Below, in pieces: positions 11,042 to 23,628 of a stretch of DNA of 64,000 nucleotides; positions within the stretch are counted from its first letter, which is position 1, and each line of letters starts with the position of its first letter. Location of the stretch: NCBI GenBank assembly GCA_038503075.1, contig JBCAML010000011.1, positions 992,001 through 1,056,000 of the forward strand, read 5' to 3'. Source of the stretch: Gyromitra esculenta (lineage: Eukaryota; Ascomycota; Pezizomycetes; Pezizales; Discinaceae). Made by a program: the position numbers and the translations under genes. The notes under the pieces were generated by a model. That model saw only the letters and a program-made list of their open reading frames with translations. It had not been told where the DNA came from and did not search any database.

Positions 11042-13512
11042 TACGAATGGAGATATTATTTAAAATTCACAAACCCATAGATTTCCAATATATCGCTCTC
11101 ATGGGGAGGAATACGTATACTCACTTTATAATTAATTTTCGTTAGCTCGCGATTGGAGATACTAGAGTTATGAGTGGTGATTTTCACCTAAAACCCAGGG
11201 TCACGGATTTACGGTGGCTCATAGCTACCAAAGTCCGAAATGAACTTTTGAAGTAACAGCGAACCAACGCACAACAAATTGCCAGATAGCCACCATAATT
11301 AATTATTATTATCATCGCCAAAAATCGAATAAAATAGCTTTATATTACTCAATACTATTTAGATCTTAGGAATTAATTAGATACATGTAATTATAGAAAA
11401 AATCTTAAAGTTTTGATGTCAGGGTACCAACGGGGTTTAAATAACGAACCTCCCTACATGATGATACTTAAGAGGTGATTTTTTTTTCTTTTTCACTAGA
11501 TTTTTTTTAGCTATTTTGTAAGCCCATATTATTCTAAGAGATGAGTAATTTAGGAACTCTTGTCTAGCTGGCTTTGCTGGTGGTGAATGGTAATCTGGTG
11601 TGCATGCATGTTGCTGGTTCATTGCTATCCTCGAAACCCCTCGGATTTTGGTAACTATATGAGCCGCCGTACGGATTGTTCTACAAAGACTCGTGGCAAG
11701 ATTTTGGACTGATCTTCTCTGTGTTACATTTGTATGTATATGGATCTTACGAGAAAGCTGTCTTAGACCTAACCTACATGTATTATTCCTATATTGTTAT
11801 TGGAGCTAGTAATTTTGTCAATCTCTTAATTATAAAGAAAGACGAGTGAAGAACCACCATGTCTACGTATACGCTAAGTGCCGAAAATAAAATAACGCTG
11901 GCAATGTTGACGACCCTCTCTCTCGAATTGGGATGACATAGTGGTAGTAATATAGAGAAAGCTATCTTATACAGACGATTCCCTGAAAGCAATAAACAGG
12001 AGGAGGAAACGCCACTTAATCTCATGTCAAATCTTGCAGTTAAATTAAACGATATAAAACGAGCAAAACTAGCGATAGGTTCAAGATCAATAGATCGTCT
12101 CTAGTGCTTAAATCAAAGACTCTTTTATAACGATTGGCAATGTACGGAGTCTCTCCGTGCGATAGTGAATTAGTCTTCTACCTGTGCCATCGTGAACGAG
12201 AGATATTTGTTGAACATTCTCAATAGCGGTTACATAGATAGCTTGTCAGATAGCCAAACAGTCTATACCCATGCTGTTAGAGCCTTTATCTCCGAAGTCC
12301 TAAATAGTCACTAGAAACTTCCAGATCAACCTCATCACAAGCCTTCAGCTCTCACTGCTTCTGGCTCACATTTACGTATTGGGAGGCTTCTGCAGGGTGT
12401 TTCGCACTAGGAGTGTCGAGTGATCGTTTGTGATCGGAAAATTAGGGTGGGATAGCGCACAAGTGCATCCGATTTTAACCCGATCTAACAATCATAATAT
12501 ATCTCTCCGTTGAATTTTCCGAGCTTGAGGTCGGAAAGCACTTGGGGGGCATAAAAAAGATAATAGAGTTACAGATACCAACAAGAGACACTTTTTAATA
12601 AATCGAATCGGCTGGCTGGCCCGCTAGGTTTTAGGGGCTAGTCAATAAATACATAAAATACACTTAAGCGCTTCCTTAGTTTTCCATTCGCCCGCCCTCA
12701 AAGCCATCCTTTCTCGTAGAATCGTAAAGTATACACAAATATATAATACTAGGTGGTTCTGTAAATGCCCTTTTCGTGTCGGCTACTGTTAGAAATTTTG
12801 TTTCTGTACCTAAGAGGACATGCATGTAGCATGGCGGAAAGGAGCACATACAAGATTTAACATTACATATTTCCCTAGGGGTAAGAGAGAAAAAGAGTAG
12901 TATATTGGATCTTCTAAACTATTGTGGTGGATTTGTGCGTGGTGTCTGTAATAGGTGACTAGAATTCTAATAGGCTCATGTTGTTCAATACTGAAGGAGA
13001 TCGGATGCAGTGAAGATATAAGGTTACAGGGAATAAATTTGATAAATATGGGTAGAGGTAAGGGGCTGCGGTTTCAAGACGATGCGGAGGAGTGAGATGT
13101 AGTGTGATAGCGCGTAGGGGATAATATAAAAGGATATATATACTGCGTTGTGCAGAAAAGTGGAGCAAGATTTTTATATTAGGGAAGGCGCTAGGATATT
13201 TCCTGAGAGAATTCTTGGGGAAATATGCGCACCTTGTTGATGATGGGTAACGGCATGTTGGTCAACCGCCATCGACAGGAGAAAACCGAAGGACGAAAGC
13301 GGAGGAGGGCGTGGAATAATATAGCAGATCGAAGAGAGGCTATTGTATCCCGCTGAGGATATTTCGATCCTATCATCATGATGCATACACCGCAGATGCT
13401 TATCTGGACGTCTTGGTATACTCGTTTTCTGCGAGCCCAGTGCTATTGATGAATGCAGCCTCGGCTATCCTGAATGAAGCTAGTCCTAAGTTGAAGAGAT
13501 ATGGATAGTGGC
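11042..13512. other. Intergenic, no gene seen
   Basis: AT-rich stretch of 2.5 kb between two minus-strand genes. Only short frames below 80 codons occur, none with family resemblance. The left part holds the promoter of the ABM gene. I see no strong repeat structure. Confidence 0.55.
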
Positions 13513-15619
13513 CTATGCTTCGCTCGTTCGTGTAGGAGTGAATATATCACGATAGCTCCCAGTTTCATTTTTGACTCTATGGATGGAGACATCACCCACT
13601 AAACAAGGACGTCTAACCCGCTGTGTCCGTTTATTTAGAATCGAAGTCACGGCCTGTTCCACGACTTCAAGTTGACGCTCGAGTGGTATTTCGGTAACAC
13701 CACCTTCTTTGATACTGATGTCAGGACTTAAGAAATCTTTTGATACTCGTTTCTGCAAGGTCTCCATTTCACCCATCATACTCTCCAATTCCAATAAAAT
13801 GTTCTCCACATATCCTCTAGCCTTTTCCTCGTAACTTCCAATCAGTACTAATAACTGTTTGTCTTCCCTAATCTTCATCTTCCGTAGTACATTTGCCCTA
13901 GGACTCTCCCAACTGATTCTCATCCATGGAGTTTCCTCTCGTCGCTCGATGTTGACGAACTCGCGGACGATCTCATCGTATATCGGCTTGTGTTGTTGGC
14001 TCAGAGACTCGAGTGACTTAATAACCCGTTTGCCGCCAGAAATTATTGCTTCGAGGTTCGAGTTCAGTAATCTTGCCGTTCTATCGAAGTTCTCAGAGAG
14101 ACGAATGCGAATATTAGGGTTATCTACGCCCTTGAGCTCGAAAGAGACTCCCTTATACTGAATCCGTCGCTGCCGCAGTTGAATTGTGAACTCTTGTAGG
14201 AAATCTTGGTTCGCTCCCAAAACTCTTTACCCCGTGCCCGTCAGTTCTTGTGGCGATTATTTACTTCTGCGGGTAAGAATGTGCTAGGGGTAGGACTTAC
14301 TGGTTCAAACCTTCCCCAATATCACCCTCAAAATGCTGTAAAGCAATGACACCTTCTCTTGCCTCCTTTGCAAAGCGATCCAACTGTTCCCCCAAAGTTT
14401 TTTTGCAGCTCAAATCACTATGCTTGACTATTGTGCCTATATCACTAACTGACATCTCTCCTTGTTTTAACAGTCGTGCTAATGTGGATCCGTCGGTTGC
14501 ACTCTCGACAATCCTCTCAAGTGATGACTCAATTGATATTAATGCCGGGAAATCAACATAAGGTAACTGGGTGTGTGGGAAAGTGGTGTTACAGGACGCA
14601 TGGTGTGACGAGGAAAAGTTATCTCCAATAGAGAAATGGAATGAGGCAATGAGAACGAAGAGCGAAGTTAAGACAATGCTGCAGGAGATAGCTAGAATGA
14701 GAGAAACTCGCTTTCCGTCCCCGAAGACAGAACTTATTCGGGATTCGAGTATATCCCAGTAACCTAGTGGATGCACCCCCTCAAACTTGTCTTTGAGCCC
14801 AAGCTCCATCTCCAAAAATCCATCAGTCAGAACCTCTTTGGTGGTTCTTGGTGAGTAATCGTTGCTCTTAGGCTTTGGTCTCCGATCTTAACAGTAAGCC
14901 AAGAATTAGTTAAAATATTACTCTAGCTAGCAGTAGGCATGCGCGAAAAAAGTAGGGGGAAGGAATAACAAACCCCAGTTCCATTTAGATTCAAAAAGGC
15001 TTGTAAAACTCGGAATACCACTTGTCTTCCGACTTGGTGGACTTGGGCGGCTTTGCTTTTTTTCTTTCATTTTACGACGCTGAGTGAACGAAGAAATCTC
15101 CGGTGCGCTCTCTGGAGAGCTGGGCGAAGAAGTAGGGGTTGAGAGATACGAAGAAGTTGTTGCAGGGGTATAAAAAGCATTCACAGGAGCCACAACAGTT
15201 CTCTGGGAGTCATCGCTTTGAGGTGATTGTCTTTTCTCCGAACGTTTTCCATAATCACCACCATAGTAACGAAGGAACTGTGCTGTTATTGGGAATGGGA
15301 GCTGAGGGTTCGGCCGGAACGATCCTGGCCCGCTGTAATTAATTCCATCTAGACTGGATTGATGCTTTTGTTCTCGCCTGGTCTGCTGCTCTGCAAGCCA
15401 CTGTGCTCGTCGTTCGTAGATAGGAACACGGTCATATCCCTTCAGGACCTCAAACTCGGTTGACGAGGTGGACTGATCCGTCTCTGTAGCGGACAGCTGT
15501 TCCCATTCTGCAAATTCACCAGATGGGGTGGACGGAGCTGAAAAAGCTGAAGGGAGGAGATTTCCCCCAGGTTCGTTTAAACCGGCAATATTTTGTGGCA
15601 GGCTTTCTTTGGATTCCAT
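13513..15619 (-). CDS. Orphan single-pass membrane protein, 647 residues
   Basis: Three exons, 15619-14974, 14886-14301 and 14224-13513, join in phase 1 and phase 2 to give 647 residues. The N-terminal 215 residues are Ser/Thr/Pro/Gln rich and probably disordered, with a basic patch (RRKMKEKKQ). One transmembrane segment lies at about 276-298 (VSLILAISCSIVLTSLFVLI), with DGKR just before it, which favours a cytosolic N-terminus. The remaining 350 residues are helical and rich in heptads (ESLSQQHKPIYDEIVREFV, MMGEMETLQKRV) and contain an early Cys pair. I do not recognise a family. The layout resembles fungal membrane proteins with a long lumenal or external coiled coil. A two-gene reading is unlikely because the frames and splice signals fit throughout. 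Confidence 0.75.
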
Positions 15620-17159
15620 GGTGAGGTTTGGTGTGTTTTACTTATGAAATAAGTCTTGGATTGGGAGGTTTCGTGAAGATTTCTGCCCTAAAGAAGATAA
15701 AGATATTGGACCGCGTATGAGCTACTCAAATTTCTTAAAAAGTTGAAGTCTAGATCTTAGCTGTGGTAGGTATTTCGTGTGCTTTACTACCGAGTTTCTC
15801 ATATGAATGTATGATGCTTGAAATGATAGCATAAATGGACGAAGTAAAAACTCGGAAAGGAACATATATCTATCTAATCATGGTAGTGACGTTCATAAGT
15901 ACTTAGTACGATTTCTACAAACTTCCATCCACTCAAATGATACATCATCACGCGCATAGCACCAGCAGGTACTGTTAACTATGAGTAAACGCATTTTCTC
16001 ACTATTCACTGTTTTTCGTGTGAATTTGGGCGCAGCAGCGCCCTTTTCAAAGAAAACCTAAGTCTCTATGACGTGGCGATCGATGTCTCGTGCGCGAAAT
16101 TCGCCCCCAGGGTGACTTTCGTCCGTGTTAGCTGTGATTCACGCGAATGATACTCGGAATACGAAAGGAAGATCCAACTTAACGTACTTCGCCTGCTCAC
16201 CGATACCTCATGTTCTTTCATCGCTGCTAAGCGCGGGGAAGGCGTCCTGAATATATAGAAACCAAAGGCAATAAAAGTCGTTGATTTGTATGGTGCTGCC
16301 AGGGCGAGGGCACGTGAGTTGGTTCCTGTCACATGTTGTGATATTTGGCACGTGTCGTAATAGTCATCATTGACATGCAGCCGCCATGAAGTCTTGTCTG
16401 CACAAAGCAAAAGGTACCCAATGGACGGATGATCGACTCAAATTCCCGAGATTATTCCACATTCTGGACCAAATAGTATCACGCGCGAATAGAGATATTT
16501 ATCATCATCAGGGTAATAGGTAGAGGAAATCAACTAGGGAACCACTTTTATATCATCAGCATCTCGTACTCCAAACAGTATTCGTTAGAAACCTAGTGCT
16601 TGTGTGGTGGCATGTTGTGAGAACGCAGAACGGAGCCTTGTGGTAGTGCCAAGACATATACAAGACATGTATAGAACCAGATATAGACTCAACACTCTGC
16701 CAACAAGCACTTCGGTATTTCAATCACATAAAATTTATAATCTGATATACTAGCCTGCCGTAGTTGTATTTATGCATATTCAACTCTAAGGTTGTTAGGA
16801 ATGTTTTAAAGGGAAGAAAACCAATTGCCACTGAGTAACGCGAAAGTAAAGCTTAAAGTACTACATAAATTCTACAGAAGGCCTTTCCTCATGAACACAA
16901 TAAAGTTTCATTTTTTCTGCCCCAGTGTATAAGTAAATAGTATGATGTAATAGTAATTAAAATTCTAAGTGCTATGGATGCCTGCATATATATAGTATTG
17001 AATAAATTAACAAGCAAAGGTTTAAAATTTACATGTGCGTATATACATGCGCATATGCACGGTAGCTTATTAACTTACATTAAGCCCAGCAAAAGAAAGC
17101 AAAATATCTTTAATTGGATGCATATCATAACTTGGCTGGTGTATATTATTTACACCTCG
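15620..17159. promoter_or_regulatory. Intergenic, upstream of the membrane protein; paired CACGTG sites
   Basis: No convincing gene; a 114-codon minus-strand frame at 16066-16410 lacks any motif. Two CACGTG palindromes, at 16311-16316 and 16349-16354, are 38 bases apart about 700 bases upstream of the membrane protein start. CACGTG is bound by bHLH factors such as Cbf1/Pho4 types. Regulation through these sites is inference. Confidence 0.35.
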
Positions 17160-18970
17160 TCAATAAACAGTCCTCCACCCCTTTCCGCCACCGACAATCC
17201 TAGCTGCGACAAAGAAGAGTAGAGCACCAACATACGAAGCGGCGGTGAATAAAATCAAACCAGTGAACTTTCCGTTCATAGAATTAATGATCTGCCCAGC
17301 TATAGGTATCCCTGTTAAAGTTCTATTAAATTATAGAGTTAGCACCGATCAATTAGATACGGAGGGAAACGGTTTTCATATACCCGAAACTAACGAAAAA
17401 ATAACAGGTTCCATATTTTGTACCGTACTCCTTTGTCTCGCAGATCTGGCCCACGCATACTGGGGTCAAACTGATTCCGCTTCCACTTCCAAACCCGTAT
17501 AAAAGTGCGAATACGATCATGATTGCCTTCTTGCCGCCGACATTCCCTTCAGCCACCCTATTGCTTGGTAGCCATAGAGACAGAACGACGATGAGGCAAA
17601 ACGAAACTGTTAATATCATTGTGTTGAACCTTCCAACTCTGTCTGCAATGACACCAGGTAGCCATCGACCGAAAACCGACCCAGCATTTAAGATGGAAAG
17701 CATCTGATAAGAGAAAGACAAAGGTAGATGAAGCTCATTAAGACAGTATGATATAACGTATGTAATGGGAACGAAAACCCCCCATTCAATCAGAAAGACG
17801 CCAAATGTCGTAAGTGTAAAGCGGAGATCACGGAAAGCTCCCAGGTCGATCGTCATTCCTCTACCCCTTGAACGTTTATCCTTCTTCGTGGAACTAAATC
17901 GAAACATCGATTTCCAGCTTGAGGGCTTCTCTCCCCCATCTGAATTTGGCGAATATGAAGAAACCGAGGACATCGATGATGTGGCGATAGGGGACTCTAG
18001 TGATGCGACGAATTCCAAGCGGCCACGGATTAAACAATTCGCAATGAGCATCAAAATCAGACAGATGAATCCCACGATCCTAACTGCCCATCCGAACCCC
18101 ATTTTTGGAGTAACAGATTGTACTATCAATGGAAATATAACCCCACCTATGGAGCCCCCTGTTGTTGCCAAGCCCATTGCATAGCCCCTTTTAATCAAAA
18201 ACCAATGTCCAATTGAAGCGATAGCTGGTGTAAATATGAGAGACGTGCCGAGACCAGAGAGTATCTATCGTGATGTTTTCAGTTGTGAATAATAGTTTGG
18301 GGCTCAGAGTTTACATACGCCAAATGTCAACATAAAGTGCCAGTACACTTCCCAGCACGCGCGCACGCGTCAGTGATATCTATATTCCTGCAAACGATTG
18401 GAGTGGAGTAACTACAAACTCACATTTGCAGACACTTAATACCATCAAGCTTACCACTAGACAAAAAGTCCCAGAAGCAACCAACCACCGCGGCCCTGCG
18501 GCATCGAATATAGGCCCTAGCAAGAATTTTTATTCAGCTAGTTTCTTTGATATTTTATCTTTCGCTTTCTGGGCACATCTACCAATTTGTATTCCCCCGA
18601 AAAAACTAATGAACGCATATACACCAAATATCCATCCGATCTGCCCCTCCGAATAATCACGGAGTTGATTTGAGGCGAGATGGGATTGGAAGGTTCCAAT
18701 GGTATTCATGATACCGAATGAGGCCACCATAGCACAAAATGAACCAAAAACTACCGACCAAGCTTCACGGCCACCCTCTGGATAGGATTGCTCGGAAGAC
18801 TCTGGAGGCGAAATCCTTGCTTCAGCGTCATCCTTTCGAGTGGATGGAGGTTCTTCGCGATGCGAGACGGTTTCAGAAAGAATTGGGAAATCAGTTGGGC
18901 ATTGATGTACCAATGTTGGAGGAGGAAGAGGAGTTACAGATCTGATTGCTGTTGAATCATTGGGAGACAT
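17160..18970 (-). CDS. MFS transporter, monocarboxylate/riboflavin (MCT/Mch) type
   Basis: Five exons, 18970-18583, 18516-18424, 18347-18319, 18264-17384 and 17322-17160, give 517 residues. The cytosolic N-terminus of about 70 residues leads to [19 protein letters not shown], the usual entry of fungal Mch-type transporters. Further family blocks are [28 protein letters not shown] across splice 1, YWHFMLTFG in exon 3, [30 protein letters not shown] and, in the last exon, [12 protein letters not shown]. Twelve membrane spans are expected at the plasma membrane or vacuole. The substrate (monocarboxylates, riboflavin or other) cannot be decided. Exon 3 is only 29 bases; its acceptor was chosen because the usual upstream ag sites lead to an in-frame stop. 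The final acceptor was fixed by the conserved [10 protein letters not shown]. Confidence 0.9.
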
Positions 18971-19254
18971 CGTTCTGGCGTCTTGGAAGAAGTTGTGTTC
19001 TGAGTTGTGTTGTATTCCTAGAAATCAGGGATCTCCGATATCAAGTAGAGGATAAAGAGGAGGTCTACAGTAGTGGGATTGCAAGGGAGCCTACATATGC
19101 ATTAGAGTACATCCATTCATTCTATGTATTCTACTTGATTTATCATGTATAAAATAATAAACTAGGATTTCTCGCTTGGGTTTGGAATATAGGCATAGTC
19201 GTGCAAGATATATCTCGACGCCCCAGTGGCTGTCTCACTAGTGAGATGGGGTGT

Positions 19255-19527
19255 CAAGACCCGGAAACACGGGAAGTGTGGCTTTCTATGCTAAAGAACC
19301 GTGCCCGATGCCATTGGCATTAAAGCCACATACCCTGTTTCCGGATTCTTGTCCTGGAAGACGAGTACATTTAGGTAAAAGCAAAGGATGTAGAGTACTC
19401 GTGAACCAGGGTATGAACCTGAAAAAATGGGGTGTGTGGCTTTGTATGCGACGGAGTGGTGCACGGATATTTTGCCATACAAATTCACCACCCATGTTTT
19501 CAGGTTCGTACCCTGGTTCACGAGTAC
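19255..19527. repeat. Two tandem, related foldback (inverted-repeat) units
   Basis: Unit A has arms at 19255-19284 and 19322-19351; unit B has longer arms at 19395-19448 and 19476-19527. In B the arms begin and end with GTACTCGTGAACCAGGGTA and its complement. The two units are related: both left arms carry GTGTGGCTTT followed by a TATG (one differing base), and both right sides run toward CGAGTAC. Similarity between A and B is clearly lower than between the arms within B. Small open frames of about 100 codons on both strands are by-products of the symmetry. It looks like a MITE-like element that duplicated and decayed. A 12-base palindrome CTCACTAGTGAG lies just upstream at about 19234. Confidence 0.7.
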
Positions 19528-22020
19528 AGTACTTAGAGCACATGTAAACGTTAACGTACATGCTTGGCCAGCTTTCTGCATTATCCCTTAAACTATCAAA
19601 CCAGATCAAAATTTAGTGCACTAACTAGATATGGAACCCATAATAGTCCAAACTCTGAAGTGTGAAATTTGGTCACGGCAAGGCTTATGCAATGGTTTTG
19701 ATAAGCACAATAACTTGGACACAAAACCTCCACCCATGCAGTTCTTCCTTTAGACCTTCCGTTTACAGTTAGTGCCCTGGATTTTAGTCGGGCCTGGCGG
19801 TGTAAGGGATAAGTTCTAAATCTGTGTACCATATCGATATCTACGTATACACGATGTCTGACTGAGGCGATTTAGAGCTAATTATAACGAATTAAACTTA
19901 TAATTAACCCTTAGGAAGCTATATACATCGAACTTCGTGTTGCTAGGGTAGCTACATGTACTACGGGTGCAGAGGTAAATATAACGAGCTGTGGCGTACC
20001 TTCTCCAACTTTTCAACAATCATATCTCCTCAACATCAATACAGTCATCAATTTCTATTTGACACAGTATTTAGAACAAAACTTACTTTGCACTGTTATC
20101 TCTTACGCTGGTGCTTAGAGGCTGCCAAATATGTCAACCTCGATCAGGTAGATAAATGGACGATCTTGCTGTATTGAGGAGTTTCCTATCCGGATACGGG
20201 GCTGAAATGAGACCTTGCGCTCGGCCACCAAATTAATTGGCAGCTTCACCAGCGTAAGGGATAGCAATTTTTATGATCGGGCTATGAATGTGGTTTGTAT
20301 TCCGTGTTATCGGAAGCAACTTCTATGCCAGTACAATTCTCGTCATCCACCCCTACACTCGTAGTATGTACAATCACGTTCGCAAAGTCTTGGCATCCTA
20401 CCAACCGCTGATAATAAACCAAACAGCCATGGATTAAGCTGGGAGATAGTAAATCAAAAAGAAGGAAACTATGAAAATCCTGAGTAGCATCTAATAACTT
20501 CACATAACTACCTTCTATAAAATCATAGCCTCAATCCGCCGACAGTCATGTTCAATAGAGATGAGGGGGTGCCAAGGCTTTTCGCATGGGACTGTACTAA
20601 GGGCGCAGTGATGCACATTGAGATCAGATGTGATGATACTCAACAATAACACGTTTCTAGAGATTAACAATTTCAAGTCAGGTTAATTAGACGACGTAGA
20701 TTCTATTTCTGGAAAGAAACTTCATAAGAGGAAGTATATGTGGCGTGTGATTCCTGCCCATCTCATACTAGCACTAGAAATATGGCGGCTTTCTCACATG
20801 ATAAGTAACATTTTATGGATATAATAACCAATATTCTATTACAGGGCATAGATAATTTAGATTCCAATCGCAGTTTCCAGACCCTATGGATGTTGTGTTG
20901 TGTCAAATTGCAGCGATATGCCCGTTACCATGCAAAATGTGTATCACTTTCCTACGCCCTTCGTACACGTACGTTTAGTTTTAGGGATAATTCACCACCA
21001 TACAGAGCTAGCTGCTGTATAAGGAGCCTTAATACAATGGAAGTTCGCAGTAACGGACGGAATTTAAGGGTATTTTTGGATTCCTAGCACCCCAAATTTA
21101 CTATAGGGAAATATTTGCTATAGCGAATGGATTCCTATTAGCTTTCGTCCATGTATGCATGACACTAATTTCAGCACGTGCATGTATGTAGATTACAGTC
21201 CCGTTCCCAAAGCCCTACAATCTGACACCCTCTCTATTGAGCATAGCCGCTGGCGGGTTAGACTATAATTTCTGTAGGAGGTACATATATGCATATAGTT
21301 GGCGTTATCTTGTAAAGTCGTTGGGCGCTATCCAGCATCCTAGAACTTCCATGGTTTTCCTCTTTTTTGGTTTTATTGTTCCCTAGTTCGATCTTGTGCC
21401 GGTAAAGTGGTCAGATACGACCTGGTGATGACAAGTGGCCTGCGCGTAGAACCCTTCCAACAACATATTCATCCCATCTATGCTATTTGAGGAGGGATTT
21501 TAGCAATTATAAGGATGCGGGCGCGATTAACGAAGTATCAAGATTTTTTGATTATTTTCTCCTCAGAATTGATGGATTTTTATTTAAATTTCGGGGCTTT
21601 ATTTGGCTATAAGCAATGTGCAGTAACGGCAACGTATAGTTCACTTTATCGCTCTCAATAATCAGCGTAAATTATAGGAGAGATAGATGAACTTAAAGAA
21701 GTATAATAAGGTAGTCTTAAAAATAACACGAACAAGCGAATTCGAGAATCATAATAAATAAGCGGGGAAAGAGAGAGAAAGAGACAAGGGAAAAGAGTTC
21801 AGCAGAGAATTCAACCATCATAATTAGGCAAGTGGTCAGGAGTTTCTGCTAGGAAGATAAGCTCGAGTCGTAGGTGATCGTAGCTTGATATCCTAACTTC
21901 TAAGAGTCGCTCTCCTTATATCTTTTTTGGCAATGATATTGTATATTGGCAAAACCCTCGGAACAAGAAATATTAAGAATAAATAACAGAATAAACCTAG
22001 AGTACAGCTGAAGCCGGATT
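19528..22020. other. Intergenic, no gene seen
   Basis: AT-rich 2.5 kb to the left of the kinase-like gene, on its 3' side. Frames of up to 90 codons occur on both strands without family resemblance. No intact mobile element is visible. Confidence 0.55.
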
Positions 22021-23628
22021 TTATAAGAACTCATAGTCTGCACTGATTCCGGTGAAACAAGCTAAGCCTACCCATGGATCCGCCCATTTGCTTATTTCAT
22101 TGGCGTTTTCAAATTCCTGCATGTACTGATCTACTAGATGCAACACTGGAGCCCGATACCATGAGGTTGCTGTGAAGACAGCGCGGTCGCCTGCCATTAA
22201 ACGTCCGGGACATATGTGTGCGTATTCTGGAGCATCTCGGCGTTCTGTTGCTTGGGCTTCATCCGAAAATCGATCTCCATGATATAAGTCCTCTGGTACC
22301 AACCTCCCGTATGCGGCAAAATTATCTTTGTCCATATTTGATTCGGGTAATTTCGGGGGAGGTTCCGTAGATTTCACTACGATCCTAGGTTTAGTCTCTC
22401 TCTTAACCATCTCTATCTTTTCCTTTAGGTCTAATTCCTTTGCTACCTTAGCCCTATTGATCTCCGCACAGTAGTCTTCCCACGTTGGCCAACGATGTAA
22501 GTTGACTGTGTCAAATGGAGTTTCCTTCCCCCCTCGGTGGTATCTTTCCCATTCCTCTGGGTCCGGGTTCAGCGCGCCATCCCTAGTCCTGTTGAGATCT
22601 TTGATTGCTTCACTGTACGGTACTGTCATTCCCAGCTCCCAGTCTATCACTCCCAAAAATTTTCTTTCGTCTGGATTCATGACCACATTGTACCCTTCAT
22701 TCATATCGCCATGCATGAAGCAGAAACTTGGCTTAGGAAGTTCATACTTTTCTGTACGGAATCTCCTTTTTTTTAGTTTAGCGAAGAGTTTGAGGAGATC
22801 TGCCTGGTGAGTGGCTCTTATTCTCTTAAGCGCCGCCGCACCAACCCTCCTAGTGCTAGCTTTCTCATAGTCTTCCCTGTAGTGTTCCATAGTCATATTT
22901 TCCTTGGAAAAGTAACTTATTTCTCTCTCCATACCTTGGATTGCCCATGCAAGCGTATTGGTTTGGGGTCTAATTGTTTCGTAGAATCTCGGGGTTGGGG
23001 GGAGTGTATAATCTTCCTGGGGGTTATCGAACATCCGAGTCAATACGGTACCCGATACTATATAACCAGTCTTAGGGTCGAGTCCGCCTATCTGGTCTCT
23101 TCTAAGGGATAACATCGATAGCCGAAAGAGAGCCATCTGCCGCACGAAGCTGCGCTTCTCCCTGAATGTCCAGCCGGAACAACCGTGGTTGTGGTATAGG
23201 TTGACGAACGGTTCTCCAGGGATATATTCCATACACAAATACAGTGGCCTTTCGATTTCTTCTCCTTCCTCGTACGCGATGTTGCAGCAATAAAGCTCAG
23301 GGACTCGAGCATGTTCATAATGACCGGCTTCTCTCCATCTTGCAGCATATTCCATCGCGGCAGCTTCATTCGCCATTACATGAGGCCACACCTGTGTGCC
23401 CTGGCCTTTATAGACGAAAAGCCCATTGGTGTTTTTGATAGGGACTGGAAGCCGGCAAAGAAATATTTTTTGATTTTGATCGCCTGGCTTGGTCAGTTGG
23501 CGACCAAGTGGGGGTATTTCAGCAAGCCCCAGATCCCTGTTTTTCTTTTGCCCGCATATCAGAAGCTCATAATCGTCTCCAAGGCTTTCCATATACTGTG
23601 TAACTGCGGTTTTCATATCCATTTCCAT
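22021..23628 (-). CDS. Protein kinase-like (APH/choline kinase fold) protein
   Basis: Intronless frame of 535 residues from an ATG at 23628. The N lobe has VYKGQG with a candidate ATP lysine at K74 and a helix glutamate at E88 (MANEAAAMEY). PLYLCMEYIPGEP resembles the hinge of fungal phosphotransferase-family proteins. The catalytic loop reads H306-G-D308-M-N-E-G-Y-N314, and the metal-binding motif is GVIDWELG with D329. These are the marks of the aminoglycoside phosphotransferase/choline kinase fold. The usual HGDxxxxN spacing is one residue longer here. The last 150 residues form a charged extension without known domain. Fungal genomes hold many such proteins of unknown substrate; antibiotic resistance should not be inferred. 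It is divergent from the MDR reductase 1 kb away. Confidence 0.8.
   Translation of the reverse strand: MEMDMKTAVTQYMESLGDDYELLICGQKKNRDLGLAEIPPLGRQLTKPGDQNQKIFLCRLPVPIKNTNGLFVYKGQGTQVWPHVMANEAAAMEYAARWREAGHYEHARVPELYCCNIAYEEGEEIERPLYLCMEYIPGEPFVNLYHNHGCSGWTFREKRSFVRQMALFRLSMLSLRRDQIGGLDPKTGYIVSGTVLTRMFDNPQEDYTLPPTPRFYETIRPQTNTLAWAIQGMEREISYFSKENMTMEHYREDYEKASTRRVGAAALKRIRATHQADLLKLFAKLKKRRFRTEKYELPKPSFCFMHGDMNEGYNVVMNPDERKFLGVIDWELGMTVPYSEAIKDLNRTRDGALNPDPEEWERYHRGGKETPFDTVNLHRWPTWEDYCAEINRAKVAKELDLKEKIEMVKRETKPRIVVKSTEPPPKLPESNMDKDNFAAYGRLVPEDLYHGDRFSDEAQATERRDAPEYAHICPGRLMAGDRAVFTATSWYRAPVLHLVDQYMQEFENANEISKWADPWVGLACFTGISADYEFL

Noticed and set aside
16066..16410. 114-codon minus-strand frame
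   Set aside because: No motif, mixed composition, no splice continuation.
20282..21087. 73- and 90-codon frames on opposite strands
   Set aside because: Short, no family, in AT-rich spacer.
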